From positions 25,142 to 89,141 of the forward strand of contig NZ_JAEULP010000016.1 in the NCBI RefSeq assembly GCF_016792905.1: a stretch of DNA of 64,000 nucleotides, read 5' to 3'. Within the stretch, counting starts at the first letter, position 1; every line of letters starts with the position of its first letter. This document shows positions 1-8,587 of this stretch, piece by piece. The translations under genes were made by a program, and so were the position numbers. The notes below the pieces were generated by a model. The model searched no databases. It saw only the letters and a program-made list of their open reading frames with translations, and was not told the origin of the DNA. The DNA comes from Tabrizicola sp. (GTDB lineage: Bacteria > Pseudomonadota > Alphaproteobacteria > Rhodobacterales > Rhodobacteraceae).

Positions 1-985
1 CTTCGATGCGACCTGGGGCGCCGCCCTGGGACAGGTTCGCGCTGACATTCAGGCGGGCCGCTTCGACCGGGTTGTCCTGACCGGCATGGGCGGATCTCTG
101 CACGGGGCGCATCCGGCGCATCTGGCGCTGACGCGGGCGCTTCCCGTTCCGGTCCTCCTGTGGGAATCGGGCGAGCTGACGCAGCAGGCTCCAGGGGCTG
201 TAACCGCCCGCACCCTTTTGATCGCCATTTCGCAATCCGGCGAAAGCGGCGAGGTCCGCCGCCTGACCGAGGCCGCGGCCCGCCCGGCCTGCGTGATCTC
301 GATCACCAACACCGCCGACAACGCTCTCGCCCGTTGGGCCGACATCGCGGTTGCCACCCAGGCCGGGCCGGAACGCACCGCGTCGACCAAGACCTACACG
401 GCGGGGCTGGCGGCGACACATCTCGTCGTCGCCCATCTCACCGGCACGGCGGCCGGTTCGGCGGGCGAGGTGCGCGCGCTGTCGCACACCGTCGCCGACC
501 TGATCGCCCGCCTGCCCACCCAGGCCGATGCCGCCGCCCGCCACCTTGGCCACACCGCCCCCCTGACCGTGATCGGGCGCGGTGACAGCTATGCCTCGGC
601 TGCCATGGCCGCGCTCCTGACCGAAGAGGCCGCGAAACTGCCCTGCGAGGCGCTGACCGGCGGGCAGTTCCGCCATGGCCCGCTGGAGCTGGTCCGCGAC
701 GGCTTCCGCGCGGTCGTCTACCTGGGCCAAGGCCCCGCCCGCCCGCTGACCGAGGCCCTGGTGGAGCGCATCGTGGCCCTTGGCGGGCGCGTGGTGACGA
801 TCGGCACCACTCCCGGCCCGGCTTCGGACGCGGTTCTGCCGATTGCCCTGCCCGAGATCGCGCCGGGCCTCTTGCCGGTGCTGGAAATCCTGCCTGTGCA
901 GTTCCTCGTCATCCCGCTGGCCATCGCGCGGGGTTTTGAGCCCGCCGCCTTCCTGAACGCCCAAAAGATCACCACGGGGGAATGA
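1..985 (+). CDS. SIS-domain sugar isomerase / deaminase, 5' end cut by the window
   Basis: The open frame runs from the first bases of the window, so the true start lies upstream; at least 327 residues are present. The protein resembles the isomerase half of GlmS and AgaS-type proteins, which act on phosphorylated amino sugars in the cytoplasm. Visible motifs are a first SIS domain beginning LTGMGGSLHG, the phosphosugar-binding ISQSGESGE, ASTKTYTAG, a second SIS domain with GRGDSYASA, and the FRHGPLELV segment near the end. Whether a glutaminase domain precedes it cannot be seen; without one it would be a deaminase/isomerase rather than a GlmS synthase. The stop is 3 bases before the GMC oxidoreductase start, so the two are probably cotranscribed. 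Confidence 0.85.
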   Translation, partial: FDATWGAALGQVRADIQAGRFDRVVLTGMGGSLHGAHPAHLALTRALPVPVLLWESGELTQQAPGAVTARTLLIAISQSGESGEVRRLTEAAARPACVISITNTADNALARWADIAVATQAGPERTASTKTYTAGLAATHLVVAHLTGTAAGSAGEVRALSHTVADLIARLPTQADAAARHLGHTAPLTVIGRGDSYASAAMAALLTEEAAKLPCEALTGGQFRHGPLELVRDGFRAVVYLGQGPARPLTEALVERIVALGGRVVTIGTTPGPASDAVLPIALPEIAPGLLPVLEILPVQFLVIPLAIARGFEPAAFLNAQKITTGE

Positions 986-988
986 TCG

Positions 989-2635
989 ATGCCGATCCAG
1001 GGAAGCCTGCCCAAGGGCGAATACGACTACCTGATCATCGGCGCCGGATCGGCGGGCTGCGTGCTGGCCGCGCGGCTGACCGAAGACCCGCAGACCCGAG
1101 TCTGCCTGATCGAGGCCGGCCCGCGCGACCGCAGTCTCTTCATCCACATGCCCGCCGCGCTGACCATGCCGATCGAAAGCAAGACCTGGAACTGGCGCTA
1201 CGTCACCGGGCCAGAGCCGCATCTGAACAACCGCACTCTCGGGCAGGCGCGCGGGCGGGGGCTGGGGGGCAGTTCGTCGATCAACGGCATGGTCTGGGTG
1301 CGTGGCCACCAGTCCGACTATGACCAGTGGGAGGCCGAGGGCCTGACCGGCTGGTCCTTTGCGGATTGCCTGCCCTATTTCAAGAAGATGGAAAGCTTCG
1401 AGGGCGGGCGCGATCCCAACCGGGGCGGTGACGGCCCCTTGAAGATCACCCGCAGCAAGGCGGACCATCCGTTCTACGAAGCCTTCCTGCGCGCGGGTGA
1501 GGCCTATGGCCTGCCCACGGCCCGCGACTACAACAGCGCCGAGATCGAGGGCCTGCATGTCACCCAGGCCACCATCGCGGGCGGGCGGCGGCAAAGCACG
1601 GCGGTCGCCTACCTGCATCCGGTCGCCCATCGGCCCAACCTGACGGTGCTGACCGGCTGGCGCGTCGACCGTGTGGTCCTTGACGGCGACCGCGCCACCG
1701 GCGTTGCCCTGCGGCGGGGGCGCGAGACGGCGGAACTGCGGGCCGGGCGCGAGGTGATCCTCTCCGCAGGCACAATCGGCTCGGCCCATCTGATGCTCCT
1801 GTCCGGCATCGGTCCGGCGGATCATCTGCGCCAAAGCGGCATCACCGCCCGCCACGATCTTCCCGGTGTTGGCGAGAACCTCCAGGACCACTTCGTCGCC
1901 TCGCTGATGTTCCGCGCCTCGGGCACCCGCAGCATCGCCTCGGACCTGTCGATCTGGAACCGCCCGCGGATCGGGCTTGAGTGGCTTTTGACGCGCGGGG
2001 GCCTCGGCGCCACCAGCTTTTTCGAGGTCGGCGCCTTCTTCCGCAGCGGTCCGGGGGCGGCCTACGCCAACATGCAGCACGAATTCCTGCCCTTCCTGGC
2101 CGATTTCCAGGACGGTCGGGTCAGGATCGACCACGGCTACCAGTATTTCCTCAGCCAGATGCGCCCGAAAAGCCGGGGCTGGCTGCGGCTGCGCAATGCC
2201 GATCCCGACATGCACCCCGAGATCGTCTTCAACTACCTCGATGAACCCGCCGATGCCGAGGAAATGCTCGATGGCCTCGCCCAGACCCGCGACATGGCCC
2301 GGCAAGCCCCCTGGGCCGAGATGGGCGGCACCGAGATCGCGCCGGGGCCGGATGTCCGCTCGCGGGCCGAGGCGCTGGCCTGGATGCGCCGCATCGGCAA
2401 CACCGAGCATCACCCGGTTGGCACCTGTCGCATGGGGCACGACGACAGGGCGGTGACGGACGGAGAAGGCCGGGTGCGCGGGCTTTCCGGCCTGCGCATC
2501 GTCGACGGCTCGATCCTGCCCTATATCCCGACCGCCAACGTCAACGCGCCGATCATCATGGTCGCCGAAAAGATCGCCGACCGGATCCGGGGCCGGACGC
2601 CCCTGCCCCGGCAGACGCTTCAGCATCAGGCGTGA
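989..2635 (+). CDS. GMC-family FAD-dependent oxidoreductase (choline dehydrogenase-like)
   Basis: A 548-residue glucose-methanol-choline oxidoreductase. The N-terminus carries the dinucleotide fold IIGAGSAGCVLAARL followed by LIEAGPRD, then the first GMC signature GGSSSINGMVWVRG and the second signature SAGTIGSAHLMLLSGIGP. The C-terminal active-site pair is visible as the His in NTEHHPVGTCRMG and the Asn in PTANVNAPI. The family oxidises primary alcohols or polyols with FAD, usually passing electrons to quinone in bacterial members. The start is 3 bases after the SIS gene, which suggests a carbohydrate or polyol substrate, but the substrate cannot be read from the sequence. No signal peptide is seen. 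Confidence 0.9.
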   Translation: MPIQGSLPKGEYDYLIIGAGSAGCVLAARLTEDPQTRVCLIEAGPRDRSLFIHMPAALTMPIESKTWNWRYVTGPEPHLNNRTLGQARGRGLGGSSSINGMVWVRGHQSDYDQWEAEGLTGWSFADCLPYFKKMESFEGGRDPNRGGDGPLKITRSKADHPFYEAFLRAGEAYGLPTARDYNSAEIEGLHVTQATIAGGRRQSTAVAYLHPVAHRPNLTVLTGWRVDRVVLDGDRATGVALRRGRETAELRAGREVILSAGTIGSAHLMLLSGIGPADHLRQSGITARHDLPGVGENLQDHFVASLMFRASGTRSIASDLSIWNRPRIGLEWLLTRGGLGATSFFEVGAFFRSGPGAAYANMQHEFLPFLADFQDGRVRIDHGYQYFLSQMRPKSRGWLRLRNADPDMHPEIVFNYLDEPADAEEMLDGLAQTRDMARQAPWAEMGGTEIAPGPDVRSRAEALAWMRRIGNTEHHPVGTCRMGHDDRAVTDGEGRVRGLSGLRIVDGSILPYIPTANVNAPIIMVAEKIADRIRGRTPLPRQTLQHQA

Positions 2636-2865
2636 GAAGAGCCGGGGGCCATCTTTCCCGACCCGGTACGATCGTCGCGTCCGGAGCCAGGGACCGGCTC
2701 GGGAAACGGCGCCGCACGGCGGGTGGCCGCGACCTTTCCCCCTTTCGCCGGTGGGTATGGGCGCATGGTCCGGCCTGATCCCGCCTCAGGGCGCGGTCCC
2801 TGCCCCGGGCCCCTTGCGCCCGTCCGCTGCAGGGGCTTTCCTGTCCATCGGAAGAGGAGCCCGCC

Positions 2866-3693
2866 ATGACCGCACCCCGCCTTGCCCTGAACGACGGCCG
2901 CTCGATCCCGCAGCTGGGCTTCGGCCTCTGGCAGGTTCCCGTCGGCACGACCGCCGAAACCACCGCCACCGCGCTGCGGCTTGGCTACCGGCTGGTCGAC
3001 GGCGCGGCAATCTATGGCAACGAGGCAGGCCAAGGTGAAGGCATCCGGCGGTCGGGCCTGCCGCGCGACGACGTCTTCGTCACGACGAAGGTCTGGAACA
3101 GCGAGCAGGGCTTCGACAAGACTCTGCGCGCGGCGGAGGCGAGCCTGAAGCGGCTGGGCCTCGACCATGTCGACCTCCTCCTCATCCACTGGCCCTGCCC
3201 GAGGAAGGACCTTTACCTCGACACCTGGCGCGCGCTGGTCCGGCTGCGGGACGAAGGCCGGGCGCTGTCCATCGGCGTTTCGAACTTTCAGGACCCCCAA
3301 CTGACCCGGATCATCGCCGAGACCGGCGTCACCCCCGCAGTGAACCAGGTGGAGATCAACCCGAGGCTCCAGCAACCCAGCTTGCGTGCCTTCCACGCCC
3401 GGCACGGGATCGTCACCCAAAGCTGGACCCCGCTCGGCCAGGGTCGCAGCTTCGCTACTGCCCCGGTGCAGGCCGCCGCCAAGCGTACCGGCAGAAGCCC
3501 GGCGCAGGTCATCCTGCGCTGGCACATCCAGATCGGGGCCTCGGTGATCCCCCGCTCGACCCGCGAAGCAGGCTTGCGGGAAAACCTGGATCTCTTCGAC
3601 TTCGCGCTGAGCGAAGCGGAAATGACCGCCATCGCCACGCTGGACGAAGGGCTGCGTTGCGGCCCCGATCCGGCGCGCTTTGAAATGGACTGA
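2866..3693 (+). CDS. Aldo/keto reductase (2,5-diketo-gluconate reductase-like)
   Basis: A 275-residue AKR of normal length, an NADPH-dependent carbonyl reductase with a TIM barrel. The catalytic tetrad is visible: Asp45 and Tyr50 in VDGAAIYGNE, Lys75 in TTKVWN and His108 in LLIHWPCP. The cofactor segment IPRSTREAGLRENLDLFDF is near the C-terminus. The start follows a good ribosome site (GAAGAGGAG about 10 bases upstream). A 230-base gap separates it from the GMC gene and shows nothing that I can name, so it may have its own promoter. The end overlaps the unlikely upstream extension of the next gene but not its chosen start. Confidence 0.9.
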   Translation: MTAPRLALNDGRSIPQLGFGLWQVPVGTTAETTATALRLGYRLVDGAAIYGNEAGQGEGIRRSGLPRDDVFVTTKVWNSEQGFDKTLRAAEASLKRLGLDHVDLLLIHWPCPRKDLYLDTWRALVRLRDEGRALSIGVSNFQDPQLTRIIAETGVTPAVNQVEINPRLQQPSLRAFHARHGIVTQSWTPLGQGRSFATAPVQAAAKRTGRSPAQVILRWHIQIGASVIPRSTREAGLRENLDLFDFALSEAEMTAIATLDEGLRCGPDPARFEMD

Positions 3694-3805
3694 TCCCGTT
3701 CGACGCAAGGAGGCCCGCAATCCTTGGGACGGGTTTCCCGCCCTTGCCGCCTGCGCTGCCCCCGGCCTACCCTTCGCGCGACACCCAACCGAAAGGCCAA
3801 AGCCG

Positions 3806-5431
3806 ATGCGCGCCCTGATTGCCGCCCTTCTCGCCTCCACCGCCCTGCCGGCCTGCGCAGATACCATCGCGGCGACCAGCAAGATCACCGCCGTTACCGT
3901 CTACCCCGACGGCGCGAAGCTGACGCGCGAGGTCCGCTTCACCGCGCCCGACGCGGGGGGCCACGAGCTTCTCGTCACCGACCTGCCCTATGACAGCGAC
4001 CCGGGGCTGATCCGCCTTGCGCCCTCCGAGGGCCTGACCGTCGGTGCCTTCGCCTTGCGCGCCGACCGTCTGCCCCCGCGCGAGGACCCGCTGACCGAGG
4101 ACCAGAAGACTGCCAAGGCCGCTGTCGAAGCCGCCCAGTCTGCCGCCGACCAGGCCGCGCTGGCGCTGGAGGCGGTCACGGCGAAGATAGAGGCCGCCGA
4201 GGCGCAGGTGCGGTTCCTGTCCTCGTTCACCGGCGCCCTGCCGGATGGGGCGACCCCCGACACGATCAAGTCGATGGCCACGATGATCGGGACCGAGACA
4301 CTGACGGCCCGTCAGGCCGCCCTTGCCGCCAAGGCGGAATTGCCGCCCGTCCGGATCGCCCTGACCGAGGCGCAGGACGCGTTGGTCAAGGCGCAGGCTG
4401 CCTATGACGCGCTGCCCACCGCCGACATGGACTATACCGCGCTGTCGGTTGCAGTGACCGCCGCTGCGGCCGGAGAGCAGACCGTCACCGTCACGCAATA
4501 CGTCGGCAATGCCAGCTGGCAGCCAGTCTATGACCTGAACCTGACGCGGACGGATGGCGATGCGCTGACGCTGAACCGGGCCGTCCTTGTCACCCAGTAC
4601 ACCGGCGAGGATTGGGATGGGGTGGCGCTGACCCTGTCGTCCTCGCGACCATCCGAACAGGCAGCTCCGTCGCAGCTCTGGCCGGAATTGCGGTCGGTGG
4701 GGCCAGAGGAACCGGACCTCGATCTCGCCCGCAAATCCGAGGCCGTCGGTGGGGCCCTGTATGAGGAAGCCCCCGCCGCCGCCCCCGCCGTCACCGTCGC
4801 CGGCATGGCCTATGAGGGCGACACTGTCGTCTACAACTACCCCGAACCCGTCACCGTCGCCACCGGCGCCGAGAACCTGCGCCTCGCGCTCGACAGCCTG
4901 TCGTTCTCGCCTGTGGTCAAGGCCGTCGCCGTCCCCCGCCTCGACAAGACCGCCTTCGTCATGGCGAGCTTCACCAACGCCAGCGCCGAACCGCTGCTGC
5001 CCGGTCAGGCGATGCTGTTCCGCGAGGGCGTGCTGGTCGGCTCCACCTGGCTGGACGTGATCGCGCCGGGGGTGGAAACGGATGTGGGCTTCGGCGCCAT
5101 CGAGACGCTGACCGTCAAGCGCGAGATGCCGAAGCGCGCGGGGGGCGAGACGGGGGTGTTCACCAGCGCCAACCAGCAAAGCGAAAGCGCGGTGATCACG
5201 GTGGAGAATACCGGCGACCAGTCCTGGCCGGTCCGCGTCCTGGACCAGGTACCCTACAGCGAGCAGGACGACCTTGAGATCGAGGTTTCGGCCAGCCCCG
5301 AGCCGACGGAAACCGACGTCGAAGGCCAGCGCGGCATCCTCTCCTGGGAGTTCGACCTTGCGGCGGGCGGCAAGGAGACGATCGCGCTGGAACAGACCCT
5401 GACCTGGCCCGAAGGCTTGGTCCTGCGCTGA
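3806..5431 (+). CDS. Secreted MuiA-like protein (DUF4140/DUF4139)
   Basis: A 541-residue protein of the mucoidy inhibitor A-like family. I start it at the ATG that gives a clean signal peptide (MRALIAALLASTALPACADT) behind a GAAAGG ribosome site; a longer frame would begin inside the aldo/keto reductase gene. After an N-terminal DUF4140 segment (KITAVTVYPDGAKLTREV) come alanine- and glutamate-rich helices at about residues 90-160, probably a coiled coil. The DUF4139 beta-rich domain follows (VTQYVGNASWQPVYDL, LVTQYTGEDWDGVALTLSSSRPS). The family is periplasmic or envelope-linked and its biochemical role is unknown. A terminator-like hairpin follows the stop. Confidence 0.85.
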   Translation: MRALIAALLASTALPACADTIAATSKITAVTVYPDGAKLTREVRFTAPDAGGHELLVTDLPYDSDPGLIRLAPSEGLTVGAFALRADRLPPREDPLTEDQKTAKAAVEAAQSAADQAALALEAVTAKIEAAEAQVRFLSSFTGALPDGATPDTIKSMATMIGTETLTARQAALAAKAELPPVRIALTEAQDALVKAQAAYDALPTADMDYTALSVAVTAAAAGEQTVTVTQYVGNASWQPVYDLNLTRTDGDALTLNRAVLVTQYTGEDWDGVALTLSSSRPSEQAAPSQLWPELRSVGPEEPDLDLARKSEAVGGALYEEAPAAAPAVTVAGMAYEGDTVVYNYPEPVTVATGAENLRLALDSLSFSPVVKAVAVPRLDKTAFVMASFTNASAEPLLPGQAMLFREGVLVGSTWLDVIAPGVETDVGFGAIETLTVKREMPKRAGGETGVFTSANQQSESAVITVENTGDQSWPVRVLDQVPYSEQDDLEIEVSASPEPTETDVEGQRGILSWEFDLAAGGKETIALEQTLTWPEGLVLR

Positions 5432-5454
5432 TCCGGGCGCAACTTTACCCTGAC

Positions 5455-5481
5455 GGGCCGGGCCGCAACGCCCGGCCCTTT
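5455..5481 (+). terminator. Rho-independent-type hairpin after the MuiA-like gene
   Basis: GGGCCGGGC and GCCCGGCCC form a perfect 9-base-pair stem around the loop CGCAAC, followed by a short run TTTCC. It lies 23 bases after the stop codon. The T tract is short, so termination efficiency is uncertain. Confidence 0.65.
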
Positions 5482-5517
5482 CCGTTGCGGCACCCGCGAA
5501 AGTTGCCGCTGGACGGA

Positions 5518-5570
5518 TGACTTCACGTCAGACCGAAATCTGACGTGACGTCACAGTGACGTTAACGTCA
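5518..5570. promoter_or_regulatory. Clustered TGAC/GTCA palindromes, likely operator of the MerR regulator and beta-oxidation operon
   Basis: Three related inverted repeats sit upstream of the MerR gene. TGACTTCACGTCA occupies 5518-5530, TGACGTGACGTCA (with inner palindrome TGACGTCA) occupies 5541-5553, and the perfect 14-base palindrome TGACGTTAACGTCA occupies 5557-5570. MerR-type regulators of branched-chain and fatty acid catabolism (LiuR group) are known to bind similar ACGTNNACGT-cored palindromes, so this is the probable binding site for the regulator encoded next to it. Autoregulation together with control of the downstream operon is inferred. Confidence 0.6.
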
Positions 5571-5627
5571 ACCACTCTGGTATTCGTGGGAACGGGTTCG
5601 CATCTGCCCCGGCAGAGACGCTTCCCA

Positions 5628-6044
5628 ATGACGAGTGAGCCCATGAAAACCGACATACCGACCGACGTGATGACCATCCGCGAGATGTGCGAGGCCTTCG
5701 ATGTGACCCCGCGCACGCTGCGGTTCTACGAGGCCAAGGAACTGCTGACCCCGATCCGGGTCGGGACGCGGCGGCTGTTCACCCGGCGCGACCGGGCGCG
5801 GCTGGCGCTGATCCTGCGCGGCAAGCGCTTCGGTTTCAGCCTGGAGGATATCCGGCAGACGCTGGACCTCTACGACCGCGACGGCGCGAACACCGCGCAG
5901 CGCCAGCGCGCCTATGAGCTGGCCATGGCGCGGCTGGCCGAGATGGAGGCCCAGCGCGCCGAGCTGGACCTGGCCATCGCCGAGCTGAAGGCCGAGCTGG
6001 CCGATGCCGAAGCCAAGGGCCTGGTGCCCCGCCGCGCGGCCTGA
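5628..6044 (+). CDS. MerR-family transcriptional regulator
   Basis: A helix-turn-helix MerR protein of 138 residues. The DNA-binding domain begins MTIREMCEAFDVTPRTLRFYEAKELL, and the wing contains TRRLFTRRDRARL. The C-terminal half is a long charged helix (AMARLAEMEAQRAELDLAIAELKAELADAEAK), the usual dimerising coiled coil. No cysteine-based metal site is present, which fits an acyl-CoA or metabolite effector rather than a metal. Both ATGs at 5628 and 5643 are possible starts; a further in-frame upstream start would lie inside the operator palindrome and is unlikely. The acyl-CoA dehydrogenase gene follows on the same strand after 54 bases, so control of that operon is the natural inference. 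Confidence 0.85.
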   Translation: MTSEPMKTDIPTDVMTIREMCEAFDVTPRTLRFYEAKELLTPIRVGTRRLFTRRDRARLALILRGKRFGFSLEDIRQTLDLYDRDGANTAQRQRAYELAMARLAEMEAQRAELDLAIAELKAELADAEAKGLVPRRAA

Positions 6045-6053
6045 CGACAAGAC

Positions 6054-6072
6054 CCGCGCCCCCGTGGCGCGG
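6054..6072 (+). other. Intercistronic hairpin between merR and acyl-CoA dehydrogenase genes
   Basis: CCGCGCC and GGCGCGG pair as a 7-base stem around the loop CCCGT. There is no T tract, so it looks like a processing, stability or attenuation element rather than a full terminator. Confidence 0.35.
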
Positions 6073-6098
6073 CACCAACCAGGGAAGAGGACCGACAG

Positions 6099-7871
6099 AT
6101 GCCCAGCTACACCGCCCCCGTGAAGGACATGCAGTTCCTGCTGCACGACGTTCTGAAGATCAGCGAGACCGACATTCCCGGCTATGCCGATCTGGACAGA
6201 AGCTTCACCGGGGCCGTGCTGGACGAGGCGGCAAAGGTCGCGCAAGACATCCTCACCCCCCTGAACGCGGTGGGCGACACTGAAGGCTGCAAGCTGGAGA
6301 ACGGCGTCGTCCGCACGCCCAAGGGCTTCAAGGAGGCCTTCCGTACCCTCTCCGAAGGCGGCTGGATGTCGCTGGACGCCGCCCCCGACTATGGCGGGCA
6401 GGGCCTGCCCTACCTGATGCACACGGCGGTGAACGAAACCTTCGTTTCCGCCAATATGGCCTTCAACATGTACCAGGGCCTGACCCACGGCGCCTATTCG
6501 GCGATCCTGGTGCACGGGACCGACGCGCAGAAGACGAAGTGGCTGCCGAAGCTCGTCACCTGCGAGTGGACCGGCACGATGAACCTGACGGAACCGCATT
6601 GCGGCACCGATCTGGGCCTGTTGCGCACCAAGGCCGAACCGCAGGCAGATGGCAGCTACAGGATCACCGGGCAGAAGATCTTCATCTCGGCCGGCGACCA
6701 TGACATGGCCGAGAACATCGTCCATCTGGTGCTGGCCAAGGCCCCCGGCGGCGGCGAGGGGACCAAGGGCATCAGCCTCTTCATCGTGCCGAAGGTCATG
6801 GTGAACGACGACGGCTCGCTTGGCGCCCGCAATGCCGTCTCGGTCGGCAAGGTCGAGGAGAAGATGGGCATCCACGGCAATGCCACCTGCGTCATGAACT
6901 ATGACGGGGCGACCGGCTGGCTGCTCGGGGACCTGCACAAGGGCATGAAGGCCATGTTCACGATGATGAACGAGGCCCGGCTTGGCGTGGCGTTGCAGGG
7001 CTATGCCGTGGCCGAACCCGCCTACCAGAACGCCGTGGCCTATGCCAAGGACCGGCTGCAGGGTCGTGCGGTGACCGGGGCCGAAAACCCCAAGGGCCCG
7101 GCGGACCCGCTGATCGTGCATCCCGACATCCGCCGCAACCTGATGGAACAGAAGAGCTTTGTCGAAGGCGCCCGCGCGCTGACCTACTGGGGTGCCACCC
7201 TGATCGACCGCGCGCATCACGGCGACGCGGCGGCGGACGGGCTGATCGGCCTCTTGACCCCGGTGCTGAAAGGCTTCCAGACCGACAAGGGCCTGGAGAT
7301 GACGGTGCAGGCCCAGCAGGTCTTCGGCGGGCACGGCTATATCGAGGAAACCGGCATGTCGCAGTTCGTCCGCGATGCCCGGATCGCCCAGATCTACGAA
7401 GGCGCGAACGGCGTGCAGGCGCTGGACCTTGTTGGCCGCAAGCTCGCCACCGACGGCGGCAAGCATGTGATGGCCTTCTTCGAGATGGTGAAGGCCGAAT
7501 GCAAGGCGCATGACAGTGACGAGCGGATGGCGGGCTTCGTCGAACCCCTGAAAGCCGCGTCGAAGCAGATGCAGGCGGCGGCCATGTTCTTCATGCAGAA
7601 CGGCATGAAGAACCCCAACGCCGCGCTGGCGGGCTCCTACGACTTCATGCACCTGATGGGTCATGTCTGCCTGGGCCTGATGTGGACCCGGATGGCCAAG
7701 GCCGCCCACGCCGCGCTGGACTCGGGCGCCGAGGACCGCGCTTTCTACGAGACGAAGATCGCCACGGGTCGCTTCTACATGGCCCGCCAGCTTCCCGCCT
7801 GCGCCGCTCACCTGGCCCGCATCGAATCCGGTGCCGAGCCTGTGATGGCACTCGCCGCCGAGGCGTTCTAG
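6099..7871 (+). CDS. Acyl-CoA dehydrogenase, large DmdC/FadE-like type with C-terminal domain
   Basis: A 590-residue FAD-dependent acyl-CoA dehydrogenase of the long class that includes 3-methylmercaptopropionyl-CoA dehydrogenase (DmdC). It introduces the alpha-beta double bond in the first step of beta-oxidation, passing electrons to ETF. Recognisable segments are [54 protein letters not shown] and [18 protein letters not shown], where Glu434 is the expected catalytic base. A C-terminal extension of about 150 residues follows, as in this class. It heads an operon that continues through GST, thiolase, cupins and the FadJ-like enzyme. The exact chain length or a sulfur-containing substrate cannot be decided from the sequence. 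Confidence 0.9.
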   Translation: MPSYTAPVKDMQFLLHDVLKISETDIPGYADLDRSFTGAVLDEAAKVAQDILTPLNAVGDTEGCKLENGVVRTPKGFKEAFRTLSEGGWMSLDAAPDYGGQGLPYLMHTAVNETFVSANMAFNMYQGLTHGAYSAILVHGTDAQKTKWLPKLVTCEWTGTMNLTEPHCGTDLGLLRTKAEPQADGSYRITGQKIFISAGDHDMAENIVHLVLAKAPGGGEGTKGISLFIVPKVMVNDDGSLGARNAVSVGKVEEKMGIHGNATCVMNYDGATGWLLGDLHKGMKAMFTMMNEARLGVALQGYAVAEPAYQNAVAYAKDRLQGRAVTGAENPKGPADPLIVHPDIRRNLMEQKSFVEGARALTYWGATLIDRAHHGDAAADGLIGLLTPVLKGFQTDKGLEMTVQAQQVFGGHGYIEETGMSQFVRDARIAQIYEGANGVQALDLVGRKLATDGGKHVMAFFEMVKAECKAHDSDERMAGFVEPLKAASKQMQAAAMFFMQNGMKNPNAALAGSYDFMHLMGHVCLGLMWTRMAKAAHAALDSGAEDRAFYETKIATGRFYMARQLPACAAHLARIESGAEPVMALAAEAF

Positions 7872-7886
7872 GCTTCAACCCGACGG

Positions 7887-7916
7887 CGGGCCTTGGGGAC
7901 GCGTCCCGAAGGCCCG
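7887..7916 (+). other. Long intercistronic hairpin between acyl-CoA dehydrogenase and GST genes
   Basis: Two 15-base arms, CGGGCCTTGGGGACG and CGTCCCGAAGGCCCG, are complementary except for one G-G mismatch and meet without a spacer. It lies 15 bases after the dehydrogenase stop and is not followed by a T tract. It may stabilise or partly attenuate the operon message. Confidence 0.5.
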
Positions 7917-7947
7917 TCCGACTGCAACAGCTTTCGGGGAGGAAGGC

Positions 7948-8577
7948 ATGAAGCTCTACTGTTTCGGCGAAAGCGGCAACGCCTACAAATGCGCGCTGGC
8001 GCTGACCCTGGCCGATCAGGACTGGGAGCCGGTCTTCGTCGACTTCTTCAAGGGCGAGGCCCGCAGCCCCGAATTCCGCAAGATCAACGAGATGGGCGAA
8101 GTGCCGGTGCTGGTCGACGGCGACCAGACCCTGACCCAGTCCGGCGTGATCCTCGACTACATCTCCTCCAAGACCGGCAAGCTTGGCGGGCGCTCGGCTG
8201 CCGAACGCCGCGAGGTGCTGCGCTGGCTGTTCTGGGACAACCACAAGCTTTCGACCCAGATCGGCACCACCCGGTTCCTGATGAACTTCCTGCCGCCGGA
8301 GAAACGCCCCGAAGCCGTGATCCCCTTCCAGCAGGGCCGCCTGAAAGCCGCCTACACCGTGCTGAACGACCATCTTGCGGGCCGCGACTGGATCGTGGGC
8401 GAAGCCCCGACCATCGCCGATCTGTCGTGCTGCGGCTATCTCTACTACCCCGAGCCCTTTGGCTTCACCCGCGCCGACTGGCCCCATATCGACGCCTGGC
8501 TTGACCGCATCTCTGCGCTGCCCGGCTGGAAACACCCCTACGACCTGATGCAGCGGGCCTTCCCCGCCACCGCTTGA
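7948..8577 (+). CDS. Glutathione S-transferase family protein
   Basis: A 209-residue GST with an N-terminal thioredoxin-like half (KLYCFGESGNAYKCALALTLADQDWEP, then EMGEVPVLVDGDQTLTQSGVILDYI, which contains the cis-Pro and the SG glutathione contact). The helical C-terminal half contains IVGEAPTIADLSCCGYL. The family binds glutathione and conjugates or reduces electrophiles. A strong GGGGAGGAAGG ribosome site precedes the start. It sits inside the beta-oxidation operon, with the thiolase 10 bases downstream, so a role in handling a reactive acyl-CoA intermediate is conceivable but unproven. Confidence 0.9.
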   Translation: MKLYCFGESGNAYKCALALTLADQDWEPVFVDFFKGEARSPEFRKINEMGEVPVLVDGDQTLTQSGVILDYISSKTGKLGGRSAAERREVLRWLFWDNHKLSTQIGTTRFLMNFLPPEKRPEAVIPFQQGRLKAAYTVLNDHLAGRDWIVGEAPTIADLSCCGYLYYPEPFGFTRADWPHIDAWLDRISALPGWKHPYDLMQRAFPATA

Positions 8578-8587
8578 GGAGACGACA

